A stretch of DNA of 64,000 nt, from assembly GCF_001426865.1 (NCBI RefSeq), contig NZ_LMFO01000029.1:1-64000 (forward strand), written 5' to 3'. The position numbers were made by a program, and so were the translations under genes. A model generated the notes under the pieces. That model was not told where the DNA came from. It was given only the letters and a program-made list of their open reading frames with translations, and searched no databases. Source of the DNA: Paenibacillus sp. Root52. Its GTDB lineage: Bacteria; Bacillota; Bacilli; Paenibacillales; Paenibacillaceae. Of the stretch, positions 53,893 to 62,652 are shown in pieces (positions within the stretch are counted from its first letter, which is position 1; every line of letters starts with the position of its first letter).

Positions 53893-54696
53893 ATGACATA
53901 TAAATTAATTGCACTTGATGTCGATGGAACATTGCTGAACGATCACCATGAACTAACTGAGATGACACAAGAAACCTTGATTCGTGCATCCCGTCAAGGG
54001 ATAGAGATTGTGCTGTGCTCAGGAAGAGGGCCAGCCAACACAATTCCTTTTATGGAGCAGATGGGTTTGGCAGGCTATGTGATAACACATAACGGAGCGG
54101 TAACTGCTGAAGTAAGCACACGTGAAATTGTTCATCGTTTTGCTATGGAGGGTCAGGGGCTAGAGCCGTTTATCACGTATTGTCGGGAGAATGGAGTTCA
54201 TTTTGACATTAACACGGCATTTGGATTGTATGTGGATCAGCCGGAAGGGCTGGAATTGCAAGTACAAGAGATGTACCGCAACTTTATGATGAAGCCACAA
54301 CAGTTGCCCCAGTGGGCAGATCTAACGGAACCGCTTGTCAAATTTACGGCCTTTGGACCGTTAGAGCAAATGAACACAGTACAGCAAGAGTGGGGGAACT
54401 GGAATCTTCCCTACTACATGACACGTAGTGGAGACTTTTTCATTGATCTGATGCACCCTGAAGCAACCAAAGGTACAGCATTGAAAAGATTAGCTGAATC
54501 CAAAGGCATTCAGCCCTCTGAGGTAATGGCTATTGGTAATTATTATAATGATATAACGATGCTGACCTATGCAGGCAAAGGAATTGCTATGGACAATTCT
54601 CCTGATGAAGTGAAAGCAGCTGCAGATGAAGTGACACTTTCGAACAATGATCAGGGAGTGGCGCATTCGATTCGGAAACATGTATTAGGTGAATAG
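53893..54696 (+). CDS. HAD-superfamily Cof-type phosphatase
   Basis: The 267-residue protein belongs to the Cof/YidA group of sugar-phosphate phosphatases. Motif I is LIALDVDGTLL, motif II is VLCSGRGP, and the lysine is in EATKGTALKRL. Motif IV reads AIGNYYNDITML instead of the usual GD..ND, so the first conserved acidic residue is Asn; activity may be altered. ATG 53893 follows AAGGAG. It lies downstream of the GC-rich array. Confidence 0.9.
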   Translation: MTYKLIALDVDGTLLNDHHELTEMTQETLIRASRQGIEIVLCSGRGPANTIPFMEQMGLAGYVITHNGAVTAEVSTREIVHRFAMEGQGLEPFITYCRENGVHFDINTAFGLYVDQPEGLELQVQEMYRNFMMKPQQLPQWADLTEPLVKFTAFGPLEQMNTVQQEWGNWNLPYYMTRSGDFFIDLMHPEATKGTALKRLAESKGIQPSEVMAIGNYYNDITMLTYAGKGIAMDNSPDEVKAAADEVTLSNNDQGVAHSIRKHVLGE

Positions 54697-54805
54697 GAAC
54701 AAATTAAACGTACGAACTAGAAAACGCTAAGGTTTGATCTCATAATCTACTGTCTTCCTGGGCAACCTAAGAGAATAATCTTAGAAGACCAAGGAGGACG
54801 GATTC

Positions 54806-55930
54806 ATGGAACTACATGTGGAGCTCATTCCGAATCTGCGAACATTAGGCGGCGAAGTACTGGATGTTATGGTACATGGTCAATACGTAGGTTCTCTTTT
54901 AGTCGTGTATAGAGAGAATGATCGGTTATCGGGAAGTCTTCAATTGGAACGTGGATCGCTATCGGAAACATCTGAAGAAATCGTTATGGACAAGGTACAT
55001 GAATATGTTCGTGCGCTTGTTGATGCGGTGGAAGCTGATTATTACGAAGTGTTAGTCAACTGCGGAACACTGCGTTCGGTGTTGCTGAAACCCGATACCG
55101 AGGTTGAGGTGGAATGGTACGAAGATGAGAACATATATGATAGGGATTACGATGATACGGATGTGAGTGAGATTCAGATCATTCCCGGCTCGCAAGATGA
55201 ATCTTTTACATATCAGGATCAGGAGCAACTGCTGGAGATGGAACTAGTATCAGCGGGACGCAACATATCGACGTATGTATTTAATGATGTACAAGGTCAA
55301 GAACTTGCCGAAGCGACGCTGAAACAGTATGGAGCAGATGTCCAAGGGGAAATTCACTGGTATGACGAGCCGGATGAACAACAGCAAGAGATTGCTGCAG
55401 AGTTGCTTGTGCGAGAGTTGGATGAAGAATTGATCGATACGATCGCGATTCACTTCTGGCATCAGGGGAACCAATTCGATTCGGTAGAGTGGGTACACCG
55501 TGACTTTGCTGGGGAAGATGATCATGCAGATGAAGATGATGTAACTTCGGATGACGAATACCGAGCAGTTAGTGCCCTAAGTAATGCTTCTCAATACGAT
55601 ACAACAGGCCGAACTGTAGATGAGATGCAAGACAGAGATGTAGAGGATATCTCTTACGTCATGCTTGTACGTAAAGACCGAGAGTTCCGTGAGTACGCAC
55701 TGTACCTTCAGGAACGTGGTGGACTACCGGTGGGAACAGCTACAATTGACACTTCACATCCGGATCTAACCGGATATATGGATTATCAGATTCCAGGTAC
55801 CAATGTGCAGCGACAGAGCTTAGTTGAGGTGCTTCTGAAGGAACTGGACAAAGAGCTTGAGTTCGATACGTTGCATCTGACGATGTTATATCGCAATCAG
55901 ATTATTGATGAAGCAAGGATTGACAGGTAA
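54806..55930 (+). CDS. Acidic protein with three related domains, function unknown
   Basis: I do not recognise this 374-residue protein. Three segments of about 85-100 residues (near 10-85, 145-225 and 285-370) show one pattern: a beta strand, a glycine-containing turn, a strand, then a helix rich in Leu, Glu and Asp (VxxLLxELDxEL), and a final strand ending in an N/H-Q/N. Acidic linkers (DENIYDRDYDDTDVSE; EDDHADEDDVTSDDE) separate them. The product is highly acidic and lacks a signal or membrane helix. AAGGAGG precedes the ATG. Confidence 0.8.
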   Translation: MELHVELIPNLRTLGGEVLDVMVHGQYVGSLLVVYRENDRLSGSLQLERGSLSETSEEIVMDKVHEYVRALVDAVEADYYEVLVNCGTLRSVLLKPDTEVEVEWYEDENIYDRDYDDTDVSEIQIIPGSQDESFTYQDQEQLLEMELVSAGRNISTYVFNDVQGQELAEATLKQYGADVQGEIHWYDEPDEQQQEIAAELLVRELDEELIDTIAIHFWHQGNQFDSVEWVHRDFAGEDDHADEDDVTSDDEYRAVSALSNASQYDTTGRTVDEMQDRDVEDISYVMLVRKDREFREYALYLQERGGLPVGTATIDTSHPDLTGYMDYQIPGTNVQRQSLVEVLLKELDKELEFDTLHLTMLYRNQIIDEARIDR

Positions 55931-56030
55931 AGGGCTGCGGCTCTTTACTTTTTTATTTGCTTTTTTGACGAAATATTCATTTCCGGGTATAGTTCCATTA
56001 TTCATAAGAGACAAAGGAGTGCGGAGAAAG

Positions 56031-56585
56031 ATGGAGCAATCATTTACAATCATTCAAGATATCATTAATGAAGACTTTCGAGCTACGTTGGCTGAGCCAA
56101 AAGATACGGAGGCGGTAATGGCTCTTCTGACAGAGACGGCGGAATGGCTACGGAGTCAGGGTTCATCCCAATGGAGTGCCCTACTAGAGGGAGAGGATTC
56201 GCATGATACGGAAGGCGCCATTCGGCGTGGTGATGTTTTTGTGTTCAAAAAAGGCGCTGATGTGGCTGGAATGGTCATTCTGATGCGTAAGCCGAGTGCT
56301 TGGGACAGTAAACTATGGGGAACGAGAGCACATGCGAAAGATGGAGCAGTTTATTTGCACCGCCTAGCCATTAGTAGAAAGCATGCTAAGACGGGTCTTG
56401 GACGCAGTATATTGGACTGGGCGACCGAAGGCATTCAGTTTGAGGGTAAACACACGATGCGATTGGATTGTGGTGCGGACAATACCACTCTCAATGCGTT
56501 TTACGCTCGCCATGGTTACACGTTTGTAGGTGATGCTGAGGGATATAGCACGTATGAGAAGTCTTTAGGATTAAATGAATGTTAA
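56031..56585 (+). CDS. GNAT family N-acetyltransferase
   Basis: The 184-residue protein has a GNAT core: RLAISRKHAKTGLGRSILDWA (acetyl-CoA loop) and a C-terminal MRLDCGADNTTLNAFYARHGYTFVGD. The N-terminal region up to residue 60 is variable. The acceptor substrate is unknown. ATG 56031 follows AAAGGAGTGCGGAG. The frame is open back to 55905, overlapping the end of the previous gene, but no start is supported there. Confidence 0.88.
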   Translation: MEQSFTIIQDIINEDFRATLAEPKDTEAVMALLTETAEWLRSQGSSQWSALLEGEDSHDTEGAIRRGDVFVFKKGADVAGMVILMRKPSAWDSKLWGTRAHAKDGAVYLHRLAISRKHAKTGLGRSILDWATEGIQFEGKHTMRLDCGADNTTLNAFYARHGYTFVGDAEGYSTYEKSLGLNEC

Positions 56586-56617
56586 GTTGATTGCGTACTG
56601 AATAAAATAAATATACT

Positions 56618-56656
56618 GAGCCGGGAGCGTAGATTGCAGCTCACCGGCTCTTATTA
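56618..56656 (+). terminator. Terminator of the GNAT gene
   Basis: GAGCCGG pairs with CCGGCTC and is followed by TTATTAT. Confidence 0.65.
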
Positions 56657-56825
56657 TGCACGTATAATGATAAAGGGAGAAATGACTCATCATGTAACAT
56701 GTTATCCCAGTGTAAGAAGAATGGAGAGGAAATGTGCAGTTATTGCTTTACTGAAACATACGTTCTAATATATCATAATTGAAGATGTACTTATAAGATC
56801 GAAGCAAGAAAGGGGGAAACTAACG

Positions 56826-57962
56826 GTGAAATTGCTGCAGGCGCTATTCTTTCCTCCGGAGCAGCCCGGAGGTGTATCCTCTATGATACCGTATATGCAA
56901 GAGAGGTTCACAACTCCACGATGGGAGATGGATCTGTTCTCGCTACCCAAACGTATCCGCAACAAAGGTAAAGAAGATATTGCTTTTGAGACGTTCGATT
57001 GGACACTGTATCAGGACAGTCCGATTGTTCAGAAATATATGCAAACGTATCGTGATTACTTATGGTGGACTAAATTACGAATCCAGAAGCCGTATGATCT
57101 CATCCACGCACATCATCCAATTGCCGGTCTTGCGATGAAAAAGGTTTTCCCAGACACCCCTCTCATTCAAACGATTCACTCCAGTTATGAGCGAGAGTTG
57201 ATTCTGAATGGCCGGATCGAGCCCGATGGATTGGAACATCAATTCCTGGTGGCGATTTACCGTGAGCTGGAGCATCAGGCAGAGCGGTTGTTAACTGTGT
57301 CTGACTCGTTCCGTGGTTATTTGGGTGCTTATGTTCAACAACCGGATATCATCGGCATTATACCCAATGGATTCGATGAAAAAAGGTTTAAACCGATTGC
57401 ACATGACAATGCCATCCCACAGTTAGTTACCGTATGTCGCCTTGTACCGGCCAAAGGTCTGGATATTCTGTTCAAGGCATGCGCGGAACTTAAGGATCGA
57501 GGACTAGATTACGTTCTTCATATTATCGGAGATGGACCAATTCGCCCTGATCTGGAGGAGTTGGCACAGCGCCTTGGGATATATAACGAAACGATATTTT
57601 ATGGTTACACGCTGCATCCTGAGGAATTTATGCCGTTCTTTGATATTTTTGTACTTCCTTCACGTGCGGAGGCCTTCGGATCTGTCTTTGCAGAGGCTGC
57701 ACTGAGCTGTCTAGCGTTGGTTGGTACAGATGTTGGAGGAATCCCTGAACAGATTGAGAATGGTAGTAACGGACTGTTGGTTCCTTCTGAGGACCCGTCT
57801 GCGCTTGCAGAAGCTTTAGAGAAGGTGATGGTCGACCCAGCTTATCGTTATGAGCTTGCACGCTCAGCATGTGAGAAGGCGAAGACGCATTATTCTCTAG
57901 GTAGATCAGTCAATGAACTAAAAAAATTGTATTTGCAATTCGCTAAACCCTCTTTAACCTAA
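56826..57962 (+). CDS. GT4-family glycosyltransferase
   Basis: The 378-residue protein has the GT-B fold of family 4: an N-terminal acceptor domain beginning LLQALFFPPEQPGGVSSM and a C-terminal donor domain with VTVCRLVPAKGLDILFKA and the retaining-glycosyltransferase EAFGSVFAEA motif. Donor and acceptor sugars cannot be predicted. It stands alone, with no polysaccharide cluster. The start is GTG at 56826 after AGGGGGAA. Confidence 0.92.
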   Translation: MKLLQALFFPPEQPGGVSSMIPYMQERFTTPRWEMDLFSLPKRIRNKGKEDIAFETFDWTLYQDSPIVQKYMQTYRDYLWWTKLRIQKPYDLIHAHHPIAGLAMKKVFPDTPLIQTIHSSYERELILNGRIEPDGLEHQFLVAIYRELEHQAERLLTVSDSFRGYLGAYVQQPDIIGIIPNGFDEKRFKPIAHDNAIPQLVTVCRLVPAKGLDILFKACAELKDRGLDYVLHIIGDGPIRPDLEELAQRLGIYNETIFYGYTLHPEEFMPFFDIFVLPSRAEAFGSVFAEAALSCLALVGTDVGGIPEQIENGSNGLLVPSEDPSALAEALEKVMVDPAYRYELARSACEKAKTHYSLGRSVNELKKLYLQFAKPSLT

Positions 57963-57984
57963 TAAAATAACGATATCTTAGAAG

Positions 57985-58035
57985 AACACAACATAATTGC
58001 TGATACATAAGCAGTTATGCTGTGTTTTTTATTTT
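57985..58035 (+). terminator. Terminator of the GT4 gene
   Basis: AACACA-CATAA-TGCT pairs with AGCA-TTATG-TGTGTT and is followed by T-rich sequence. Confidence 0.75.
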
Positions 58036-58167
58036 CTGACTTTATGGTTAAGTTCTAAATAGTAGTCATTAATAGCGTGTATTAAACAGATAGATGCGAA
58101 TGTGTACTACAAATTAGATACTTACTGAATTGAAGTGTTCAATTCGAAGGAAAGGGAGGAAGGAAGT

Positions 58168-58752
58168 TTGAAGATGTTGGCTAAACCTCTTATAGCCTGT
58201 ACGACCATAATAATGCTTCTCATTGCTGGTTGTACTGATCCGAATCATCGTGGACAGTCCAAGGAATTAAGTGATATGGAAAGTAAGATTGCGTATCAGC
58301 CTGAAGTATTTTTAACTGATGTGGTGAACGATCATTTCAACATTACAGCTACGATTAACTATCGTAATAAGGAAAATGTGGAGTATATCATTTACGAAAT
58401 GTTCATTGAAGAACCCAAAGTGGAGATGGAACAGCTGCAAATGAGCTTTCATCTTCATCCACAAATGCTGAGTAAAATAGGTACAACCAACATTTTCGAA
58501 TCAAATGTCCTCTTTGATAACCTACCAACAATTGCACCAGATGGCACAAGTACAGGGGCATCCCTATTTAGGGCGTTCTTGTTAGATCCATCGAAGGTGG
58601 ATCGTGAGACATTGGAGATTTATACAGATCTGTACGTGAAGGTAAGCTATCAAGTAGATCGAGAAGAGTATGTTCATTATTTTAAGTTAAACGCAGAGCC
58701 CTCGGATGAGCTTGTGAATGTTTTTCATAATACAGCGATGACGCTGAATTGA
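58168..58752 (+). CDS. Lipoprotein of unknown function
   Basis: The 194-residue protein starts with a lipoprotein signal peptide: MKMLAKPLIACTTIIMLLIAGC, with the lipobox LIAGC marking the acylated cysteine. The mature part is acidic and beta-rich (VFLTDVVNDHFNITATINY), possibly a small immunoglobulin- or DUF-like domain; I cannot name it. TTG 58168 follows GGGAGGA; ATG 58174 is an alternative. The downstream inverted repeat also serves the convergent YkvI gene. Confidence 0.8.
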   Translation: MKMLAKPLIACTTIIMLLIAGCTDPNHRGQSKELSDMESKIAYQPEVFLTDVVNDHFNITATINYRNKENVEYIIYEMFIEEPKVEMEQLQMSFHLHPQMLSKIGTTNIFESNVLFDNLPTIAPDGTSTGASLFRAFLLDPSKVDRETLEIYTDLYVKVSYQVDREEYVHYFKLNAEPSDELVNVFHNTAMTLN

Positions 58753-58790
58753 TCTTTTAAAACTGAAGGATCGAAAAAAATAAAATAAAA

Positions 58791-58829
58791 ACCGACTCTT
58801 ATAATAAATGAATTATCCTAGAGTCGGTC
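58791..58829 (-). terminator. Terminator between the lipoprotein and YkvI genes
   Basis: ACCGACTCT and AGAGTCGGT form a stem; the T run is on the minus strand. Confidence 0.8.
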
Positions 58830-58856
58830 TATTCAGCTCAAGTTGCCACAAAGGGA

Positions 58857-59915
58857 CTAGTATTTTTCTTTTGTCCCTCGGAAACTGCCCCAACGATCCA
58901 TAATTAATTTAAAAGCCCAGAAGAGTGCCAAACATCCGAAAATGGGGTAAAGAATAGATAATAGAGAGCTGAAGCCAAATTGACTAAGGGAGTAACACAA
59001 CAACATAATAACCAGCATAATGACCCGCGGATGTACACGAATGTTTTGTCTAACCTGCAGCGTCATACCATAAATGTCTGCTACAAAGGTGCTGAATATT
59101 TCCATGAAAATCAGGGATACATAAACGGACTGAACGATCCAACCAAGCTGAAAGGCAATGCTGCCCATCGGAATTTCAAATTGTGTTATTCCCGGCATCT
59201 GTGCAGACATAGCAAAATGAGCTGCGAGCAGCATAAAGCCTACTCCAAATCCTCCTAGTACGCCGCCCCACTTCAGCATGTTTCGACTTTGAATCTGGTT
59301 TCCTAAAGGTACGAGTACAGCTTGGGCTAATACCAGATTAAATGAAGTGTATAAGAGTGGAGATAGCCATACCTGTATCAGACTTTTATCGGTTGTTAAC
59401 GTGATAAATCTAGAAGCCCCAGGTTGATGGAGTGTGCTGGTAATCATAAGCAGCGAGAGCAGCAGCATCATCGGCACAACGATACTATTCATTTGCATAA
59501 TGGCTCGGATACCTCGTCCCAGAAGGAGGTAAGTACCGACAAGTGTAACGAGTAGGCCGGTCTGGTAATGCAAGCCGAGATGTTCAACAAAGACGGAGCC
59601 TGCTCCAGCCAACATGACACTGTTCACTCCAATGAGAATGAGAAGGGTGATCCAAGTGATCCATCTGCCTGCTTTGTAGCCAAATAAATGCTTATTAAGA
59701 TCTTCGTAGGAGCGGGAGCCTGTATCGTGTGCAATGAGCATCATTTTGGTGCCTAGCCAGACAAAAAGTATGGTGGATAGGCCGATGGTGAGCGTTGCCC
59801 ATTTGCCATACTGGGTAAAAAACTGCAGGATCTCCTGACCTGTTGCAAAGCCGGCACCTACCACCGTTCCAATGTATGTAAATGCGATCTGCAGCACCCG
59901 AAATGCCTGTTTCAT
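58857..59915 (-). CDS. YkvI family membrane protein
   Basis: The 352-residue protein has about ten helices with a LeuT-like start (FTYIGTVVGAGFATGQEIL). This is the YkvI family, related to amino-acid/polyamine transporters. Substrate is unknown. The ATG follows GAGAGGGG. Confidence 0.88.
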   Translation of the reverse strand: MKQAFRVLQIAFTYIGTVVGAGFATGQEILQFFTQYGKWATLTIGLSTILFVWLGTKMMLIAHDTGSRSYEDLNKHLFGYKAGRWITWITLLILIGVNSVMLAGAGSVFVEHLGLHYQTGLLVTLVGTYLLLGRGIRAIMQMNSIVVPMMLLLSLLMITSTLHQPGASRFITLTTDKSLIQVWLSPLLYTSFNLVLAQAVLVPLGNQIQSRNMLKWGGVLGGFGVGFMLLAAHFAMSAQMPGITQFEIPMGSIAFQLGWIVQSVYVSLIFMEIFSTFVADIYGMTLQVRQNIRVHPRVIMLVIMLLCYSLSQFGFSSLLSILYPIFGCLALFWAFKLIMDRWGSFRGTKEKY

Positions 59916-60119
59916 GCGTTTCCCCTCTCAGGCCCCTGAATAGTTTGGACATGCGGGTGCCATGGTACAAGGTATGCTTGACCCTGGAAACTCATGACAA
60001 TGAGCTCATTCTTTGAGCATCGATTGTAAGGCTAAGTAGCAATAAAGCTGATTTCGCTTGAATTGACAGTCATATCTATGATACTTTTACGTCATAGGAT
60101 AGGCTTGGGAGGTCAAATC

Positions 60120-60701
60120 ATGGAAGTGTTGAAACAACGTATTTTAGAAGAAGGAGTAGTCATCTCCGATCAGGTGCTTAAATTGGATGGACTGCTGAAT
60201 CATCAGATTGACCCTGGTTTGACAATGGAAATGGGACGTGAGTTTGCCTCACGTTTTCGTGAAAGTGGTGTAACACGTGTTATCACGGTGGAGTCTTCTG
60301 GCATTCCGGTAGCTTTTGCTGTTGCACATGAGCTAGGAGTCCCCCTTGTATTCGCTCGACGCAAAAAAACGCTACTGGCTGATCCTGATGCCTACTGTGA
60401 ACGTGTACCATCGTTTACGAAAGGAATTGTGACCGATATTATGGTATCTCGCGAATATATTCATGAGCATGATCGTATTTTGTTCATAGACGATATTATT
60501 GCTAATGGAGATGCAGCTCGTGGGGTTATCAAAATTATTGAACGCTCTGGCGCTGAATTAGTTGGCTTCGGTGTAGTCGTAGAAAAATGTTTTCAAGCAG
60601 GAGCACGAACCATCCGTGAACAGGGAATCCCTGTTGAAGCCTTGGTACGTATTCGTTCCCTGAACGATGGAAGCATTCAGTTTGACGATAACGAAATGTG
60701 A
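60120..60701 (+). CDS. xpt: Xanthine phosphoribosyltransferase
   Basis: Xpt salvages xanthine to XMP using PRPP. The 193-residue protein has the PRPP loop ILFIDDIIANGDAA and VESSGIPVAFAVAHELG. It matches B. subtilis Xpt (194 residues). ATG 60120 follows GGGAGG. In B. subtilis this gene has a guanine riboswitch and a downstream xanthine permease; neither is seen here. Confidence 0.95.
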   Translation: MEVLKQRILEEGVVISDQVLKLDGLLNHQIDPGLTMEMGREFASRFRESGVTRVITVESSGIPVAFAVAHELGVPLVFARRKKTLLADPDAYCERVPSFTKGIVTDIMVSREYIHEHDRILFIDDIIANGDAARGVIKIIERSGAELVGFGVVVEKCFQAGARTIREQGIPVEALVRIRSLNDGSIQFDDNEM

Positions 60702-60798
60702 CATTTTAAAGGAAAAGGGCCTATTTTTTGAACAATGCCTTTGCATGACCGCAGAATTCATTTATAATGGGGTTATGTTAGGGAGAGGAGGCAACACC

Positions 60799-61128
60799 AT
60801 GGGGAACCAACCGGCAACAGAACAATTTTTTATTGATAAGCTGGCGGAATCGAAAGTTCATTTTGAACGTGCCCTGGATTGTAAACATACGGAATTCGAT
60901 GACCTTTATCCCTATATGATTGAACATCCTCAATTTTTCTGGTACAAACGCTATGTTGCCTGGTCAGAACTTCTGACGATTGTAGGCTTGTGTGAAGAGT
61001 TGTCCTTCTCTTGGAAAGAGCAATTTACACCGCATCAAGTGGAGTACCTTGAAGAACGTGTGATGTCCGCCAAAGTGCTTGATTTTTGGTTTGAGAAGAA
61101 TGACAGCAAAGAGCACGCGCAGCGGTAA
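60799..61128 (+). CDS. Small soluble protein of unknown function
   Basis: The 109-residue product is aromatic-rich (EHPQFFWYKRYVAWSELL; DFWFEKND) and helical. I cannot place it in a family. GAGGAGG lies close to the ATG at 60799. The open frame runs further upstream to 60667 without a site. Followed by a strong terminator. Confidence 0.7.
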   Translation: MGNQPATEQFFIDKLAESKVHFERALDCKHTEFDDLYPYMIEHPQFFWYKRYVAWSELLTIVGLCEELSFSWKEQFTPHQVEYLEERVMSAKVLDFWFEKNDSKEHAQR

Positions 61129-61181
61129 ATTTCAGTCGGGACATACGTTTCGTATGACATGACAGTCCAATACAGTCACGT

Positions 61182-61217
61182 GAGACCTAAATGAGTTGTC
61201 ATTTAGGTCTCTTTTTG
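61182..61217 (+). terminator. Terminator of the gene at 60799
   Basis: AGACCTAAATGA pairs perfectly with TCATTTAGGTCT, followed by five T. Confidence 0.9.
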
Positions 61218-61248
61218 TAAATTAATTTGGAACATAGGAGCCATAGAC

Positions 61249-61467
61249 ATGATTAGTGATACAGAGCTGGATGCCCTGCGTTTGTCAGGTGAAAAGGTTA
61301 GAGTAGTAAGGGACGAGCTTGAGTCCAATGATGTAACAGGAATTGTTGTTGCTTGGGATGGAGAGCAGGTGCTCATTCGTCGGCAGAATCGGCGTGTGGT
61401 TAAGCTCGATCGTAGTTATCGCTATCAGTTGTTTAGCGAGCCGCGCCAGAGTCCACTTAGCGAGTAG
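61249..61467 (+). CDS. Small beta-rich protein of unknown function
   Basis: The 72-residue product has an SH3-like alternating pattern (GIVVAWDGEQVLIRRQNRRVVKLDRSYRYQLF) after an N-terminal helix. No family is recognised. TAGGAGCC precedes the ATG. Confidence 0.62.
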   Translation: MISDTELDALRLSGEKVRVVRDELESNDVTGIVVAWDGEQVLIRRQNRRVVKLDRSYRYQLFSEPRQSPLSE

Positions 61468-61538
61468 GAAATGAGCTAACGGGATTTACCATCATGCCAT
61501 AGGCATAATCGATTCGCTCAGGAGAAAGGATAGTTACA

Positions 61539-61583
61539 GTGAAGGATGTGGAACTATCTCCGAGAGGGCGTGCAATGATATGA
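61539..61583 (+). CDS. Possible 14-codon leader peptide of the CMD gene
   Basis: AGGAG at 61520-61524 is followed by GTG at 61539, a 14-residue frame MKDVELSPRGRAMI, and a TGA whose first bases overlap the next ATG (ATGA). This arrangement allows translational coupling. The spacing from the site is long, so confidence is low. Confidence 0.3.
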   Translation: MKDVELSPRGRAMI

Positions 61584-61909
61584 CATTGATGAATGAAAAG
61601 GTTCATGCGTATAAAGATCAGATTGGTGAGTTGAGCGATGTGTTACCGGGAGTGGTGAAGTCTTACCATGAGTTTACGGGAGAATGCTTTCAGCCAGGAG
61701 CCATTGATGCCAAAACGAAACAATTAATTGCCTTGGGCATTGGCTTATTTGCGAATAACGAAGTGTGTACCTTCTATCACGTGGAGGAAGCTCGTGCGAA
61801 AGGCGCTACCGATCAGGAGATCATGGAGACCGTTGCTGTTGCGGGTGCCGTAGGCGGCGGTCATGCACTATCTCAGGGTGCAATGCGCGTACAGAAGGCG
61901 CTCCACTAA
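61580..61909 (+). CDS. Carboxymuconolactone decarboxylase family protein
   Basis: The 109-residue protein has the CMD/AhpD-like helical core with the active-site stretch NNEVCTFYHVEEARAKGAT. It contains one Cys where AhpD has CxxC, so it is not a typical peroxidase subunit. The enzyme activity is unknown. ATG 61580 overlaps the stop of a possible leader peptide. Confidence 0.85.
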   Translation: MTLMNEKVHAYKDQIGELSDVLPGVVKSYHEFTGECFQPGAIDAKTKQLIALGIGLFANNEVCTFYHVEEARAKGATDQEIMETVAVAGAVGGGHALSQGAMRVQKALH

Positions 61910-61932
61910 GTAGAATGGAGCTATACAAATAA

Positions 61933-61982
61933 AAATAAGGACTTATTCCTTGGCAAATGCTACGGGAATAGGTCCTTATTTA
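61933..61982. terminator. Bidirectional terminator between CMD and NlpC/P60 genes
   Basis: AATAAGGACTTATTCC pairs with GGAATAGGTCCTTATT with one or two mismatches; T runs occur on both sides. Confidence 0.85.
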
Positions 61983-61999
61983 TGTACATCGAAGTTACA

Positions 62000-62470
62000 T
62001 TATATTTTTCCAATCATTTTATTATACATAAACTGTCCAGTAACTCGGCGAGCCGTAACATAACGGTCTTTGAAGTAAGGATTAGACAATTTAGTGATGC
62101 TGACACCTTTACTGCTTGAAGCATGTGCGAATTGGCCGTCACCGATGTAAACACCTGCGTGTGAAACACCTTTACCCATTGTATTGAAGAATACGAGATC
62201 GCCTGTGCGAAGGTTCGCTTTGGATACAGCAGTTCCTGCTTTTGCTTGCTGCTGGGAAGTTCGTGGTAAATCGATGCTATATTTATCAAAAAGATATCTC
62301 ATAAATCCAGAACAATCGAAGCCGGCCATAGTCGTACCGCCCCATTTGTAAGGAATACCTGCCATGTTATTAACGACTGTGTTGATTGTGCTTGCCTCTG
62401 TACTTGTTGCACCTGAAGTAAATAGTACTGCTGCTCCAAAAATGGAGATGATAAGTTTTTTCAAAATCAA
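62000..62470 (-). CDS. NlpC/P60 family cell-wall endopeptidase
   Basis: The 156-residue secreted protein has a signal peptide (MILKKLIISIFGAAVLFTSG, cleaved near STEA-ST) and a single NlpC/P60 domain. Catalytic Cys lies in FDCSGFMRYLF, His in SHAGVYIGDG and the third polar residue in FAHASSSKG. Such enzymes cut D-Glu-mDAP bonds in peptidoglycan. TTG 62470 follows AAGGGAGAAC. The gene is preceded by a c-di-AMP riboswitch, which commonly controls such lytic enzymes. Confidence 0.95.
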   Translation of the reverse strand: MILKKLIISIFGAAVLFTSGATSTEASTINTVVNNMAGIPYKWGGTTMAGFDCSGFMRYLFDKYSIDLPRTSQQQAKAGTAVSKANLRTGDLVFFNTMGKGVSHAGVYIGDGQFAHASSSKGVSITKLSNPYFKDRYVTARRVTGQFMYNKMIGKI

Positions 62471-62483
62471 TGTTCTCCCTTCG

Positions 62484-62592
62484 TTGCCTACGGAGTTAGC
62501 TAAGGGTTCGGTAGAAGGTTCCCTATATTTCCTATGTATAAGAATAATTCACCCAAAATGGTTCCCCCGTTTTCAAACATGAAACTCGGCAA
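62484..62592 (-). promoter_or_regulatory. ydaO/yuaA-type c-di-AMP riboswitch
   Basis: The minus strand carries the signature segments of the ydaO aptamer: GGGGGAACC, GGGTGAA, then ATAGGGAACC followed by CTACCGAACCC and AGCTAACTCCGTAGGC. P1 pairs TTGCC (from 62592) with GGCAA (to 62484). c-di-AMP riboswitches are known upstream of cell-wall hydrolase and K+ transporter genes. There is no clear terminator between the aptamer and the ORF, so the switch may work on the AAGGGAG ribosome site directly after P1 or earlier in elongation. Confidence 0.88.
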
Positions 62593-62623
62593 ATGAATAA
62601 TTAAGTTTTTGTAACCTTTTGAA

Positions 62624-62652
62624 ACTATATTGCATATATGCGTAAATGTCAA
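62624..62652 (-). promoter_or_regulatory. Promoter of the riboswitch-NlpC transcript
   Basis: On the minus strand TTGACA (62647-62652) and TATAGT (62624-62629) lie 17 bases apart. The start would be near 62617, 25 bases before the aptamer. Confidence 0.8.

Noticed and set aside
60000..60119. Purine riboswitch upstream of xpt
   Set aside because: The conserved purine aptamer core was not seen in this stretch.
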